This document shows positions 34,069 through 43,106 of a stretch of 64,000 bases of DNA, piece after piece. Below the pieces are notes generated by a model. It saw only the letters and a list, made by a program, of their open reading frames with translations, had not been told where the DNA came from and searched no databases. The translations under genes and the position numbers were made by a program. Origin of the DNA: Candidatus Binatia bacterium (GTDB taxonomy: Bacteria; Desulfobacterota; Binatia; UBA12015); the NCBI GenBank assembly GCA_029243485.1, contig JAQWRY010000010.1, forward strand, positions 31,062-95,061, read 5' to 3'. Position 1 is the first letter of the stretch. Every line of letters starts with the position of its first letter.

Positions 34069-34982
34069 CATGACGTCCGCGACGATATTGGCCACGCCCG
34101 TCTTTGCAACGATCGACGATCATTCCAATCGCCGTCACGGCGCTACCGTGCTTCGGCACAACGACAGCCTACCGGGCGACATCGACCGGCCCGGTGACAA
34201 GGATTTCTTCTCCATCTGGATTCCGGGACATTCTCCGGTGAACGTGCGGCTCTCTGCCGAGAGTCACATCGACACGTTGGGGCGGCTCGACGACGCCCAT
34301 TGCCGCGAGGTGCGCGCGATGACGACAGCGGTCACAGCTACAACTTCGCAACGGGCGTGCCGCTGCATTTGCGCCAGTACTACGTGTCGGTCGAGCCGCT
34401 ACAGGCGGTACGTGTCGCGCGGACCACGGCGACGTGTGCGGAGACTCCAGCCAGTGCACTCCCGGCCTCGAGTGTATCTTCCCTACGCTGCCCGGCGGCG
34501 CGATCCCGATCGCGGACACCTGCGAGCGTCGTCAGAATCGCCAGAATCCGAACAATACCTGCCACAATGCGACCCGTGTGCGCCCCGGCGATGTCGTCGA
34601 TGCGCGGCTCGACTACCCCGGTGACGTCGACGTCTACAAGCTCGCGCCTCCGCAGCCGAATCAGAGCTGTGTGTGCGTCCAGTCGTGCTGCCACTGTCCG
34701 GGAGACGACCTCTACCTCGACCTGATCCAGACCAACGGTCACCTGCCCACGAAGCGGATCTTCCGCGATGCCTGGTGCCGACCGATCCAGGCCTTCCTCC
34801 AGGAGGATCCCCGCCACGGTCCCTTCTGGTCGGTCGTCGTGTACTTCCGCGCGCACTGGCATGCCCTGGGTGGAGCGGTCTACGTCGAGGTCCGGCACGA
34901 GTCGTCCCACGGAACCGGCCACTACGAGTTCGAATCGACTCCTCTTCTGCACCGCAACGACAGGCTCTACTTGCGGAACTGA
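34069..34982 (+). pseudogene. Secreted PPC-like/Cys-rich protein gene with two frameshifts
   Basis: Three frames form one protein-like sequence. The first has SLPGDIDRPGDKDFFSIWIP, a bacterial pre-peptidase C-terminal-like (PPC) motif. Near 34310 it moves to DDDSGHSYNFATGVPLHLRQ and YYVSVEP. Near 34402 it moves again to CRADHGDVCGDSSQCTPGLE and a second PPC-like repeat, VRPGDVVDARLDYPGDVDVY, ending at 34982. The Cys clusters suggest an extracellular protein. The final 182 codons are open and could still be translated from GTG 34434. A clear signal peptide is not evident at the start. Confidence 0.6.
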
Positions 34983-35009
34983 CCGGTCGAGTTTCTCTCG
35001 GCCCCCTTG

Positions 35010-35037
35010 CGCGGCCCCGCTTTTTCGGCGGGCCGCG
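35010..35037. terminator. GC-rich hairpin, possible terminator
   Basis: CGCGGCCC at 35010 pairs with GGGCCGCG ending at 35037 around a loop that contains TTTTT. It lies 28 bases after the end of the broken secreted-protein gene and before the VOC gene. The T-run is inside the loop rather than after the stem, so terminator function is uncertain. Confidence 0.4.
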
Positions 35038-35086
35038 TCGTCGTCCGGGCATTGCGCGCGCGGCGGCGGCGAAGAATAGTGCCTCC

Positions 35087-35833
35087 ATGCTGCGAATCCG
35101 TCAGTTGGCCCTGGTCGCGCGTGATCTGGAACCGGTCGTGGAGGACCTCTGCGCGGTTCTCGGCGTGTCGGTTTGTTTTCGTGACCCGGGGGTCGCGACG
35201 TTCGGCCTTGTGAATGCGCTCATGCCAATCGGGAATCAGTTCCTCGAGGTGGTATCTCCGGCGACGGACGGCACGTCGGCGGGCCGGCAACTCGAGCGCA
35301 ACGGCGGGGACGGAGGGTACATGGTGATTCTCCAAACAGATGATCTGGCGACCGCGCGCTCTCGCGTCCTGGCCGGCGGCGCTCGCGTCGTTTGGGAGGT
35401 CGAGCTGGAAGACATCGCGACGATTCATCTCCACCCGCGGGATGTCGGGGGCGCGATCGTCTCGCTCGACCAGTGCCAAGAGCCGGACGAGTGGCGCTGG
35501 GCCGGGGGCACGTGGAGAGAAGCGGTTTCGACCGACGTCGTGAGCGAGATTCGCGCGGCCGAGGTCTACACTGAAGCGCCCGATCCGGTGGGGCGTCGTT
35601 GGACGGAATTGTTTGGCCGCGAGCTCGTGCCGCAGGGAGACGGCTTCGACTGGCCGCTCGATGGGAACGCCGTGCGGTTCGTGCGCGGCACCGGGCGCGA
35701 GGGCTTCCACGGCATGGAGTTGACGGCACCGGGGCGGGACAAGGCGCTCGAGGTCGCGCGCGAACGCGGACTTCCGGTGGACGGGGACCGCGTCACGATC
35801 GCCGGAACTTCGATCCGGCTCAAGGCGCCCTGA
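35087..35833 (+). CDS. VOC (glyoxalase-fold) family protein
   Basis: A 248-residue protein with two beta-alpha-beta-beta-beta units. MLRIRQLALVARDLEPVVEDL opens the first, NQFLEVVSPATDGTSAGRQL carries a typical Glu ligand, and the second unit begins near EIRAAEVYTEAPDPVGRRW. Bacterial proteins of this style are often glyoxalase-like members of uncertain activity. Its stop is 11 bases before the downstream SDR start, so the two are probably an operon. Confidence 0.85.
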   Translation: MLRIRQLALVARDLEPVVEDLCAVLGVSVCFRDPGVATFGLVNALMPIGNQFLEVVSPATDGTSAGRQLERNGGDGGYMVILQTDDLATARSRVLAGGARVVWEVELEDIATIHLHPRDVGGAIVSLDQCQEPDEWRWAGGTWREAVSTDVVSEIRAAEVYTEAPDPVGRRWTELFGRELVPQGDGFDWPLDGNAVRFVRGTGREGFHGMELTAPGRDKALEVARERGLPVDGDRVTIAGTSIRLKAP

Positions 35834-35844
35834 GGTTACGTATC

Positions 35845-36660
35845 ATGGAACTGGCTCTGCAGGGGAAGCTCGCTCTGGTGACTGGCGCGGGATACGGCAT
35901 CGGACGCGCGATCGCCGTCGAGCTCGCGCGGGAAGGTGCCGACGTCGCGGTCTGCGCGCGTGGCCGCGATCCACTTCTCGAGACGGCACAGGCGATCGAG
36001 GCCCAGGGGCGTCGCGCGATAGTCGTCACAGCGGATCTCGCGACGCCACAAGGTGCGACCAAGGTGTGCGATGTGGTCCTCGCCGAGGCCGGGCGCGTCG
36101 ACATCCTGGTGAACAACGTGGGCGGTGCGCCGGGACCCGCCGGCTTCGAGAACCTCACTGACGAACACTGGCAGGCCGCATTCGATTTGAACCTGATGTC
36201 CGCGGTTCGGTTCTCGCGCCGTCTGATCCCCACCATGGTCGAGCGCGGTTGGGGGCGCGTGATCAACATCGCGTCGACGTCGGCTCGGCAGCCCGACGCG
36301 GTGGTGGTCCACTACAACTGCGTGAAGGCCGGGCTCATGGCCCTCTCCAAGACGCTCGCGACGGCGTATGCCAAAGACGGCGTGATCGTGAACTGCGTCG
36401 TGCCGGGTCTCACAAGGACCCCCGCGGTCGAGCGCAGCGCGGCCCGGAGGTTAGAGGAGCAGGGCGAAGACGTGACCGGGCTTTCGGCGGACGAGGTGGT
36501 GAACCGGTACTACATTCCGCGCCGTCCGCTCCCGGTTGGGCGCGTCGGGACGCCGGAGGATCTCGCGGGGATCGTGACCTTCCTCGCGTCCGAGCGCGCC
36601 AGCTGGATCAGCGGCGCGGCGATCAACGTAGACGGCGGGTGGGTGAAAGCGGTCTACTAG
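35845..36660 (+). CDS. SDR family oxidoreductase
   Basis: A 271-residue classical SDR. TGAGYGIGRAIA is the cofactor loop, NNVGG follows, and NIASTSARQ plus YNCVK give the Ser-Tyr-Lys triad. The C-terminal SWISGAAINVDGGW is canonical. It carries an insertion of about 20 residues (LEEQGEDVTGLSADEVVNRY) near the substrate lid. It is likely co-transcribed with the VOC gene. Its stop overlaps the end of the convergent TetR gene by four bases. Confidence 0.92.
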   Translation: MELALQGKLALVTGAGYGIGRAIAVELAREGADVAVCARGRDPLLETAQAIEAQGRRAIVVTADLATPQGATKVCDVVLAEAGRVDILVNNVGGAPGPAGFENLTDEHWQAAFDLNLMSAVRFSRRLIPTMVERGWGRVINIASTSARQPDAVVVHYNCVKAGLMALSKTLATAYAKDGVIVNCVVPGLTRTPAVERSAARRLEEQGEDVTGLSADEVVNRYYIPRRPLPVGRVGTPEDLAGIVTFLASERASWISGAAINVDGGWVKAVY

Positions 36661-37331
36661 CAGACTTCATCGGGCCGGGAGCCCGCGCGCAGTCCCGCCA
36701 GCAGGAGATCGGTGATCGCATCGGCGGTCGCCTTCGGAGAGGTACGCATCGTCTCGGCGAGTTCGGGCCGGGCGAACTCGCGACCGAGTCCTCCGAGGAC
36801 ATGGGCGACCGCGGCCGTATCGACCTGTGGAATCTGCCGCTCCGAGACCGCGCGGTCGAGCAGGTTCTGTGTGACCGCAATCAGGTAGTCCTCGTGAGCG
36901 GAGAGGAGTTGCTCAGCGCCGGTGACCTTGGCGAAGTCGGCGGAAAGCGCGACCGCCTCGGGCTGCACGGCTTCGTTGGCGGCCTGGAGGTAGGCGCGAA
37001 GTGCGTCGAGCGGGAGCATCGACGCGTCGAAGGTTTCGACCGCGGCGCGACCGATGCGGCGCAGGCGCCGGTCGACGACCACGAGAATCAGCTCGTCCTT
37101 CCTCGGGGCGATCGCGTACAGTGTTCGAAGGGAGCAGTTCACGCGAGCAGCGATCTGCGCCATCGTGAGATCGGCCACGCCGCCGGCGGTGAGCTGAGCC
37201 TCCAACGCGTCGAGGAGATCGAGCTGACGGTCGCTGAGTTCCCGTTCGGCCTTCGGTGAAAGCAGTGGCTTCGGCGCGCGCACGCCGGGAAAGCGTACGC
37301 GATCGTCCTTCGGCGCGAGCGCGCTGCTCAA
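36657..37331 (-). CDS. TetR family transcriptional regulator
   Basis: A 224-residue TetR-type repressor. The helix-turn-helix is LTMAQIAARVNCSLRTLYAI followed by APRKDELILVVVDRRL, and the C-terminal 140 residues form an all-helical ligand domain. The TTG at 37331 overlaps the atuA stop (TTGA) and is preceded by GGAGG, so I chose it; GTG codons inside are alternatives. As the last gene of the carboxylase/AtuA operon it may regulate the operon, possibly through the CGGTAAT palindrome at 42726-42753. The inducer could be an acyl-CoA intermediate; that is inference. Confidence 0.85.
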   Translation of the reverse strand: MSSALAPKDDRVRFPGVRAPKPLLSPKAERELSDRQLDLLDALEAQLTAGGVADLTMAQIAARVNCSLRTLYAIAPRKDELILVVVDRRLRRIGRAAVETFDASMLPLDALRAYLQAANEAVQPEAVALSADFAKVTGAEQLLSAHEDYLIAVTQNLLDRAVSERQIPQVDTAAVAHVLGGLGREFARPELAETMRTSPKATADAITDLLLAGLRAGSRPDEVC

Positions 37332-39085
37332 GACAGCAATGCCTCCGGCAGGTCGACGACTCGCGCACGGAGCCACTCGCCGAGGCTCTTGGCTTGCGGA
37401 TCCTGTCGCGTCGAGGCCGCGACGCCTTCCTGAAGGAGCCCGTGAAGGAGGAAGTTGATCGAGCGGATCGCCGGAAGCGGGTGGCGATCGACCGTGAGCT
37501 CGGCAGCTTCGGGGAGAAGCTCCTTCAGCTTCTGTGTAGTGAGGAACCGCTCGAGCCACACGAAGGCGTCGTCGCTCCGGGCAAAGATGCCGAGGTTCGC
37601 GTTGCCCCCCTTGTCGCCGGAGCGGGCACCGTAAATCGTCCCGAGCGGCAGGCGCCGGGTCGGCCCCGTGGGGACCGCGACCGTCGGCCCCGCCGTTTGC
37701 TCTACAAGGACGTCGGCGGTCGGGATGACGGAGGAGACTTCCCGCGTTTCGCCGCCGAGCATCACGACTTCCTGCGGCACGAGCGACGCCGGAATGCGGG
37801 CCGCCTCCATGACGCCGAACGGGCGTCCCGGGCCGGGCCCGCCGCCCACGCCGAAGAAACCCGGGATGCTCGCGAGCGCGAGCTCGATCACCGCGTTCGA
37901 GAAGGCGCGCCCGACCTTCTTCTCGTCGGGATCCTTCACGCTGATACGGAGGATCGAGACCGCCTGCTCATTCGATTCCGGATCCGCACGATCGGTGCGC
38001 ACGAGGCGGGTCGTCACGTGCGCGAAGTCTTCGGGGGAGAACGGGCACGCCTCCCAGAAGCTCTCCTCGACGAGCGTCGCCTTCTCTTCGATATCGAGAC
38101 CGGTGAGGCAGACGTTCATCTCGTTGCGGAACCCACCGTGGCGATTGATACAGACCTTGAGCGTCTCCGGCGGGGGCTCGCCCCGAATGCCGTACATGCG
38201 GACGCGGTCGGTCGCTTGTTGTTCGAGCTGGATCGTATCGAACCGCGTCGTGACGTCTGGCCCGAAGTACCGCGGACTGCCGATCTCGTAGAGCAGCTGC
38301 GAGGTCACGGTTCCGATGGAGACCTGGCCGCCGGTGCCGTCGTGCTTGCCGATGACGGACGAACCGTCGGCGGCAACCTCGGCCCACGGGAAGCCTACGC
38401 GGTTCATCCCCGGGACCTCCTTGAAGAAAGAGTAGTTCCCGCCGGTAGCCTGGGAGCTGCATTCGATGACGTGGCCCGCGGCGACGCCGCCCGCGAGCGC
38501 GTCCCAGTCCGTTCGCCCCCAGCCGTGGTGCCACGCCGCGGGGGCGCAGACGATCGCGGCGTCAGTTGCGCGCCCGGTGATTACGATATCCGCGCCATCG
38601 TTTAGCGCGTCGACGACGCCCCAGATGCCGATGTAGGCGTTCGCCGTGAGGAAGGCGGACGCGTCCTTGATTGGCGCGTCGCGCGCGAAATGCGAGAGAG
38701 CGCCGGCAGCCACGAGATCGTCCATCCGCGGGAGGAGGTCGTCTCCGCAGACGTACGCGATCTTCGGATGCAGGCCGAGCTTGTCCGCGACTTCGGCAAC
38801 GGCTTCCGCGCAGCCGTCGGGGTCGAGCCCGCCGGCGTTGCTCACGACCTTGATGCCCTTGTCGAGGCAGGTTCCCATGACCTGCTCCATCTGCGTGACG
38901 AAGGTGCGGGCGTAGCCGCCCCCTGGCCTCTTCAGGCGGGTGCGCGCGAGGATGAGCATCGTGAGTTCGGCGAGCCAGTCGCCGGTGAGGACGTCGATCG
39001 GTCCTCCTTCCACCATCTCTCGGGCGCCGGAGAGTCGGTCCCCGAAGAAACCCGAACAGTTCGCGATGCGAATGGGATCAGCCAT
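37328..39085 (-). CDS. atuA: Acyclic terpene utilization protein AtuA family
   Basis: A 585-residue protein of the AtuA (DUF1446) family fused to the AtuA-like C-terminal domain. Family-typical segments are IANCSGFFGDRLSGAREMVE, SNAGGLDPDGCAEAV, ADIVITGRATDAAIVCAPA and ATGGNYSFFKEV; the C-terminal part has YGARSGDKGGNANLGIF. AtuA is needed for growth on citronellol and related terpenes in Pseudomonas, where it is encoded beside geranyl-CoA carboxylase, although its reaction is not settled. It starts 9 bases after the biotin carboxylase gene ends, so it is in the same operon. Confidence 0.9.
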   Translation of the reverse strand: MADPIRIANCSGFFGDRLSGAREMVEGGPIDVLTGDWLAELTMLILARTRLKRPGGGYARTFVTQMEQVMGTCLDKGIKVVSNAGGLDPDGCAEAVAEVADKLGLHPKIAYVCGDDLLPRMDDLVAAGALSHFARDAPIKDASAFLTANAYIGIWGVVDALNDGADIVITGRATDAAIVCAPAAWHHGWGRTDWDALAGGVAAGHVIECSSQATGGNYSFFKEVPGMNRVGFPWAEVAADGSSVIGKHDGTGGQVSIGTVTSQLLYEIGSPRYFGPDVTTRFDTIQLEQQATDRVRMYGIRGEPPPETLKVCINRHGGFRNEMNVCLTGLDIEEKATLVEESFWEACPFSPEDFAHVTTRLVRTDRADPESNEQAVSILRISVKDPDEKKVGRAFSNAVIELALASIPGFFGVGGGPGPGRPFGVMEAARIPASLVPQEVVMLGGETREVSSVIPTADVLVEQTAGPTVAVPTGPTRRLPLGTIYGARSGDKGGNANLGIFARSDDAFVWLERFLTTQKLKELLPEAAELTVDRHPLPAIRSINFLLHGLLQEGVAASTRQDPQAKSLGEWLRARVVDLPEALLS

Positions 39086-39094
39086 GGGGGCCTC

Positions 39095-41029
39095 CTATCC
39101 TTCTTCCGTTGGTTCGACGACGAGGAGCAGAGCGCCGGCGTCGACCTGCTCGCCCTCTGTCACGCGCACTTCGGTGACGGTGCCGCTCTCGGCGGCGCGC
39201 ATGGGATGTTCCATCTTCATGGCTTCGAGGACGAGGAGCGTCTCGCCGGCCTGCACCGCGTCCCCAACCTTCACGCGAAGCTCGATCACTTTTCCGGGCA
39301 TCTTCGCAACGAACCCGCCTTCGGCCTCGTCCGCGCCGGGCACCTTGAACCGTGGTCGTTCCTTGAGGGTGAGATCGCCGTGTGGGGTCTGAACGATGAT
39401 CTCGGTTCCGTTCCGGGTGACGCGGGCTTCGGATCGCCGCCCGCCGATCTCGACGTCGATCCCGCCCTCGCGCCAATCGTGTATGCGGGCCAGCGTTCCG
39501 TCGCTGAAGCGAAAGCGGCCGTCGCGCTGTGAGCGATAGGACACGGTGACGCTGTCTTCGCCGTGGTCGAGGACGAGCTTCTGATCGGGAAGACGTGCGT
39601 TGCGCCAGCCGGACGGTGCCATGCCGAGGATCGTCGCGTCGGCCCGGTTCACACCCTGGACCCACAAGGCGGCGACGCGCGCCGCGTGCTCACGGTCGGC
39701 GTCGGTGGGCGAGAGTCCTCGCGCGGGCTTAACGCGGTCGATGAAGTCGGTGGTCGTATCGCCCGCCAGGAACTCGGCCGTGCGCAGGGTCGCGACCAGG
39801 AAGTCTCGGTTCGTCACGACGCCGCCGAGGTGCGTGCGGGCCAGAGCGAGCGCGAGGCGGCCCGCGGCTTCGCTGCGGGTGGGGGCGTGGGAGATGACCT
39901 TCGCGAGCATCGGATCGAAGTCGGTTCCGACTACGGAGCCCTGGACCACGCCGGAGTCCCAACGCACGATGGGGGCCTCGGCCGGCTGGAACGCGGCAAG
40001 GGTTCCGATGGCAGGGAGGAAATCGCCGGCGGGATCTTCCGCGTACAGGCGCGCCTCGATCGCGGAGCCAGCGAACGTGATGTCGCTCTGGGCGTATCCG
40101 AGTGGTTCTCCCGCGGCGACGCGCAACTGCTCTCGGACGAGGTCGATTCCGGTCACTAGCTCGGTCACAGGGTGCTCGACCTGGAGACGCGTGTTCACTT
40201 CGAGGAAGAAGAACTCGCCGGTGTCGTCGTCGACCAGGAATTCGACCGTGCCGGCGGACTGGTACCCCAGGGCCTTCGCGAGCCGCAGCGCCGCGTCGCC
40301 CATCGTGGCGCGTAGCGCAGCGTCGATGCGCGGCGACGGGGACTCTTCGAGGATCTTCTGATGTCTTCGCTGGATCGAGCACTCGCGCTCGCCCAGATGA
40401 ACGACGTTGCCGTGCCCGTCTCCGAGGATCTGGATCTCGATGTGACGCGCGCGAGCGACGTATCGTTCGAGGAACACGCGGTCGTCCCCGAATCCTCCGA
40501 GCGCCTCGCGCTTCGCGGCGGCCAGAGACTCCTCGAGCGCATCGGCCGACGCGACCACGCGCATGCCCTTGCCACCACCACCGGCCGCGGCCTTCACGAG
40601 AAGGGGGAAACCCACTTCGCTTGCCTTCGCCAGATCTTCGGACCCGGGCAGCGTGGGGACGCCGGACGCAACGGCGAGGGCCTTCGCGGCGATCTTGTCT
40701 CCCATCTGCTCGATGGCTTCGGGAGAGGGGCCGACCCAGGCGATTCCGGTGGCCGCGACGTCGGCGGCGAAGCCCGCATTCTCCGACAGGAAGCCGTAGC
40801 CGGGGTGGATCGCGCCGGCGCCGGTCGTCTTCGCGGCGGCGAGAATCGCGGCGCCGTCGAGGTAGGAGGTCTCGAGGCGAACGGCTTCGTCGGCATCCTT
40901 CACGAACGGGGCATCCGCGTCGGCATCGACGTAGACGGCGACGGAGCGGATCCCCATGTTGGCGGCACTGCGCATGATTCGGCGGGCGATCTCCCCGCGG
41001 TTGGCAACGAGTAGCGTCGTGAAGCTCAC
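39095..41029 (-). CDS. Biotin carboxylase/BCCP subunit of an acyl-CoA carboxylase
   Basis: A 644-residue alpha subunit. Residues 1-450 form the ATP-grasp biotin carboxylase: LLVANRGEIARRIMRSA, the Gly-rich ATP loop AAAGGGGKGM, ECSIQRRHQK and EVNTRLQVEHPVTE. Residues ~570-644 form the biotinyl domain, with biotin-accepting Lys605 in LEAMKMEHP. It carboxylates biotin for transfer by the beta subunit. The GTG start at 41029 overlaps the beta-subunit stop (GTGA). With AtuA beside it, geranyl-CoA or 3-methylcrotonyl-CoA are likely substrates, while propionyl-CoA is not excluded. Confidence 0.93.
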   Translation of the reverse strand: MSFTTLLVANRGEIARRIMRSAANMGIRSVAVYVDADADAPFVKDADEAVRLETSYLDGAAILAAAKTTGAGAIHPGYGFLSENAGFAADVAATGIAWVGPSPEAIEQMGDKIAAKALAVASGVPTLPGSEDLAKASEVGFPLLVKAAAGGGGKGMRVVASADALEESLAAAKREALGGFGDDRVFLERYVARARHIEIQILGDGHGNVVHLGERECSIQRRHQKILEESPSPRIDAALRATMGDAALRLAKALGYQSAGTVEFLVDDDTGEFFFLEVNTRLQVEHPVTELVTGIDLVREQLRVAAGEPLGYAQSDITFAGSAIEARLYAEDPAGDFLPAIGTLAAFQPAEAPIVRWDSGVVQGSVVGTDFDPMLAKVISHAPTRSEAAGRLALALARTHLGGVVTNRDFLVATLRTAEFLAGDTTTDFIDRVKPARGLSPTDADREHAARVAALWVQGVNRADATILGMAPSGWRNARLPDQKLVLDHGEDSVTVSYRSQRDGRFRFSDGTLARIHDWREGGIDVEIGGRRSEARVTRNGTEIIVQTPHGDLTLKERPRFKVPGADEAEGGFVAKMPGKVIELRVKVGDAVQAGETLLVLEAMKMEHPMRAAESGTVTEVRVTEGEQVDAGALLLVVEPTEEG

Positions 41030-42675
41030 AGGCGGAACACTCCGTATCCGTTCGCGCCTTCGATGGGCGTGTTGCGGACCACCGAAAGGCAGATGCCGAG
41101 GGCTGTCCGGGTGTCGCGCGGGTCGAGGATGCCGTCGTCCGTGATGGCGCCGGTCGCTTCGAGCGCGACCGACCCCTTCTCCTGAATGGCTTCCACGGCG
41201 GCGACGAGTTGCGCATCGGCCTCTTCGTCGAAGGGCTCTCCCTTTCGCGCGGCCTGGCCGCGGCGCACGATCGACATGACGCCGGCGATTTGCTTGCCGC
41301 CCATTACCGCGATCTTCGCGCTGGGCCACAGGAACGTGAAGCGGTTGTTGAACGCCCGCCCGGACATCGCGTAGGTGCCCGCTCCATACGACGCGCCGAC
41401 GATGACCGTAAGGTGAGGCACCATCGAGTTCGTGACTGCGTTGAGGAGCTGCGACCCCTTCTTGATCATGCCGGCTTCTTCGAAGTCGCGGCCGACGATG
41501 AAGCCCGTGAGGTTCTGCAAGAAGAGGATCGGAAGATCGATCTGGTTGCAGAGCTGGACGAAGTGCCCGCCCTTCTCCGCCGATTCGGGGTAGACGACGC
41601 CGTTGTTGCCGAGAACGCCAACCGGGTATCCGTGGATCGAGGCAAAGCCGCACACTAGCGTCGCGCCGTACCGCGGTTTGAACTCTTCGAAGCGTGATCC
41701 GTCGACGATGCGTCCGATGACGTCGCGGATCTCGACGGGGCGGCGGTGATCCGAACTGATGATGCCCAGCAACTCCTCGGGCTCGAGAACCGGCGGGTCG
41801 GCGCGGAGCGACGGCTCCGGTCCGGGTTTGCGCCAGTTCAGGTGGGAAACGACTTCCCGGCAGAGCCGCAGAGCGTCCGGTTCGTCCTCGGCGAGATATT
41901 CGGCGAGGCCTGAGATGTCGGCGTGCATCTGCGCGCCGCCGAGGCTCTCGTCGTCAGACTCCTCGCCGGTCGCCATCTTCACGAGCGGTGGTCCCGCCAG
42001 GAAGACCTTCGACTGCTTCTTGATGACGACATTGTAGTCGGACATCCCGGGCTGATACGCCCCGCCCGCGGTCGAGCTGCCGAAGACGACGCAGACCGTC
42101 GGAATCTCGAGCTTCGAGAGCTCGATCATCTCGTAGAAGAACCGTCCAGTCTCGGCGAAGTGAGTCGTCTTGGGTGGGCGGCGGGTCTTCTTGTCGGATG
42201 GGGGTTCCATCCGGAGATCGGCGCCGGCGGACTCGACGAAGCTGACGTACGGGATCCGGTTGTCGCGCGCGATCTCGAGTGCGCGCATCCACTTCTTGGC
42301 GGCGTAGTCGGTGAGCGCGCCGCCGAGGACCGTGGGGTCGTTCGCGAAGATCACGCACTCGACGCCGGCGATCACCCCGATCCCGACGATGGCTCCTCCG
42401 CCGATCGCGTAGTCGGAGTTGTAGGCGGCAAGCGAGCTGATCTCGAGGAACGGGCTATCCGGGTCGAGGGCGAGGGCAATGCGCTCGCGGACGGGCAGCT
42501 TCCCCCGCTTGGCCAGGCGCTCGTGGTGATGGAGGCCTCCGCCGATCTCGGCCTGGTCGAGAAGTTCTTCGATCTCCCCAAGCTTTTCGACCATCGAATC
42601 GCGGTTTTCCTGGAACTCCGGGGTACGGGGGTCGAGCGTCGAGCGCAGGGGGGGGGCGAGCAGCGCTGGTTGCAT
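41026..42675 (-). CDS. Carboxyltransferase (beta) subunit of an acyl-CoA carboxylase
   Basis: A 549-residue carboxyltransferase. It carries NSDYAIGGGAIVGIGVIAGV, GSSTAGGAYQPGMSDYN, the oxyanion region and a GGAQMHADISGLAEYLAEDE segment resembling geranyl-CoA or methylcrotonyl-CoA carboxylases rather than propionyl-CoA type. The C-terminal half has ITDDGILDPRDTRTALG. It transfers CO2 from carboxybiotin to the acyl-CoA. ATG 42675 follows GGAGGA at good spacing. It is the first gene of the leftward operon, so the promoter lies between 42676 and 42839. Confidence 0.93.
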   Translation of the reverse strand: MQPALLAPPLRSTLDPRTPEFQENRDSMVEKLGEIEELLDQAEIGGGLHHHERLAKRGKLPVRERIALALDPDSPFLEISSLAAYNSDYAIGGGAIVGIGVIAGVECVIFANDPTVLGGALTDYAAKKWMRALEIARDNRIPYVSFVESAGADLRMEPPSDKKTRRPPKTTHFAETGRFFYEMIELSKLEIPTVCVVFGSSTAGGAYQPGMSDYNVVIKKQSKVFLAGPPLVKMATGEESDDESLGGAQMHADISGLAEYLAEDEPDALRLCREVVSHLNWRKPGPEPSLRADPPVLEPEELLGIISSDHRRPVEIRDVIGRIVDGSRFEEFKPRYGATLVCGFASIHGYPVGVLGNNGVVYPESAEKGGHFVQLCNQIDLPILFLQNLTGFIVGRDFEEAGMIKKGSQLLNAVTNSMVPHLTVIVGASYGAGTYAMSGRAFNNRFTFLWPSAKIAVMGGKQIAGVMSIVRRGQAARKGEPFDEEADAQLVAAVEAIQEKGSVALEATGAITDDGILDPRDTRTALGICLSVVRNTPIEGANGYGVFRL

Positions 42676-42725
42676 GTTGGTCCTCCGAAAAGCGGTGAGC
42701 GTTGAAGCGCCTTCGCTATCCGGGC

Positions 42726-42753
42726 CGGTAATGAAAATCAAGCATTATTACCG
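42726..42753. promoter_or_regulatory. Operator-like inverted repeat CGGTAAT-N14-ATTACCG
   Basis: Seven-base arms at 42726-42732 and 42747-42753 form a perfect inverted repeat in an AT-rich patch 50 bases upstream of the carboxyltransferase start. The TetR gene at the operon's end is the obvious candidate binder. The same CGGTAAT word occurs again at 42803. Confidence 0.5.
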
Positions 42754-42797
42754 CAAGACATTGCCACAGCATCGAACTCGGCTAACCATGGTGTCGA

Positions 42798-42815
42798 CCG
42801 AGCGGTAATGCTCGG
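42798..42815. promoter_or_regulatory. Second palindrome carrying CGGTAAT
   Basis: CCGAGC and GCTCGG flank GGTAAT, making an 18-base palindrome just before the small secreted-protein gene at 42840. It shares the CGGTAAT word with the operator-like site at 42726-42753. It might be a regulator site or a small hairpin in the 5' leader. Confidence 0.4.
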
Positions 42816-42839
42816 AAGTAAACGGAGGAGAGACGACAA

Positions 42840-43106
42840 ATGAAGAAGATGGGGATCGCAGTTCTTGCAGGAGCATTCGTTCTGGTTTCGGTGGCTGCCG
42901 GTCATGCCGGCCCCAACGTGGGCGGGAAGAACTTCGGCATCCAGGCGCGCAACATCCAGAGGAACCAGGTTCAAAAGCGCAACGAGATGTACTCGCGGAC
43001 CGGCCGTCCGGTGACGGTCTCGAACTGGAAGTGGGAGAACTCTTCGCCGCGGCGCTATCGCCCGTTGAAGGTCCCCATGATGAAGCGCGTTCCCGCGAAC
43101 GGCTGA
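42840..43106 (+). CDS. Small basic secreted protein
   Basis: An 88-residue protein with a clean signal peptide (MKKMGIAVLAGAFVLVSVAA, cleavage after GHA) and a mature part of about 65 residues. It is strongly basic and rich in Arg, Lys, Asn and Gln (IQARNIQRNQVQKRNEMY). There are no cysteines. GGAGGAG precedes the ATG. I do not recognise a family; DNA, RNA or glycan binding or an antimicrobial or toxin role are all possible. It shares its upstream region with the carboxylase operon. Confidence 0.7.
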   Translation: MKKMGIAVLAGAFVLVSVAAGHAGPNVGGKNFGIQARNIQRNQVQKRNEMYSRTGRPVTVSNWKWENSSPRRYRPLKVPMMKRVPANG

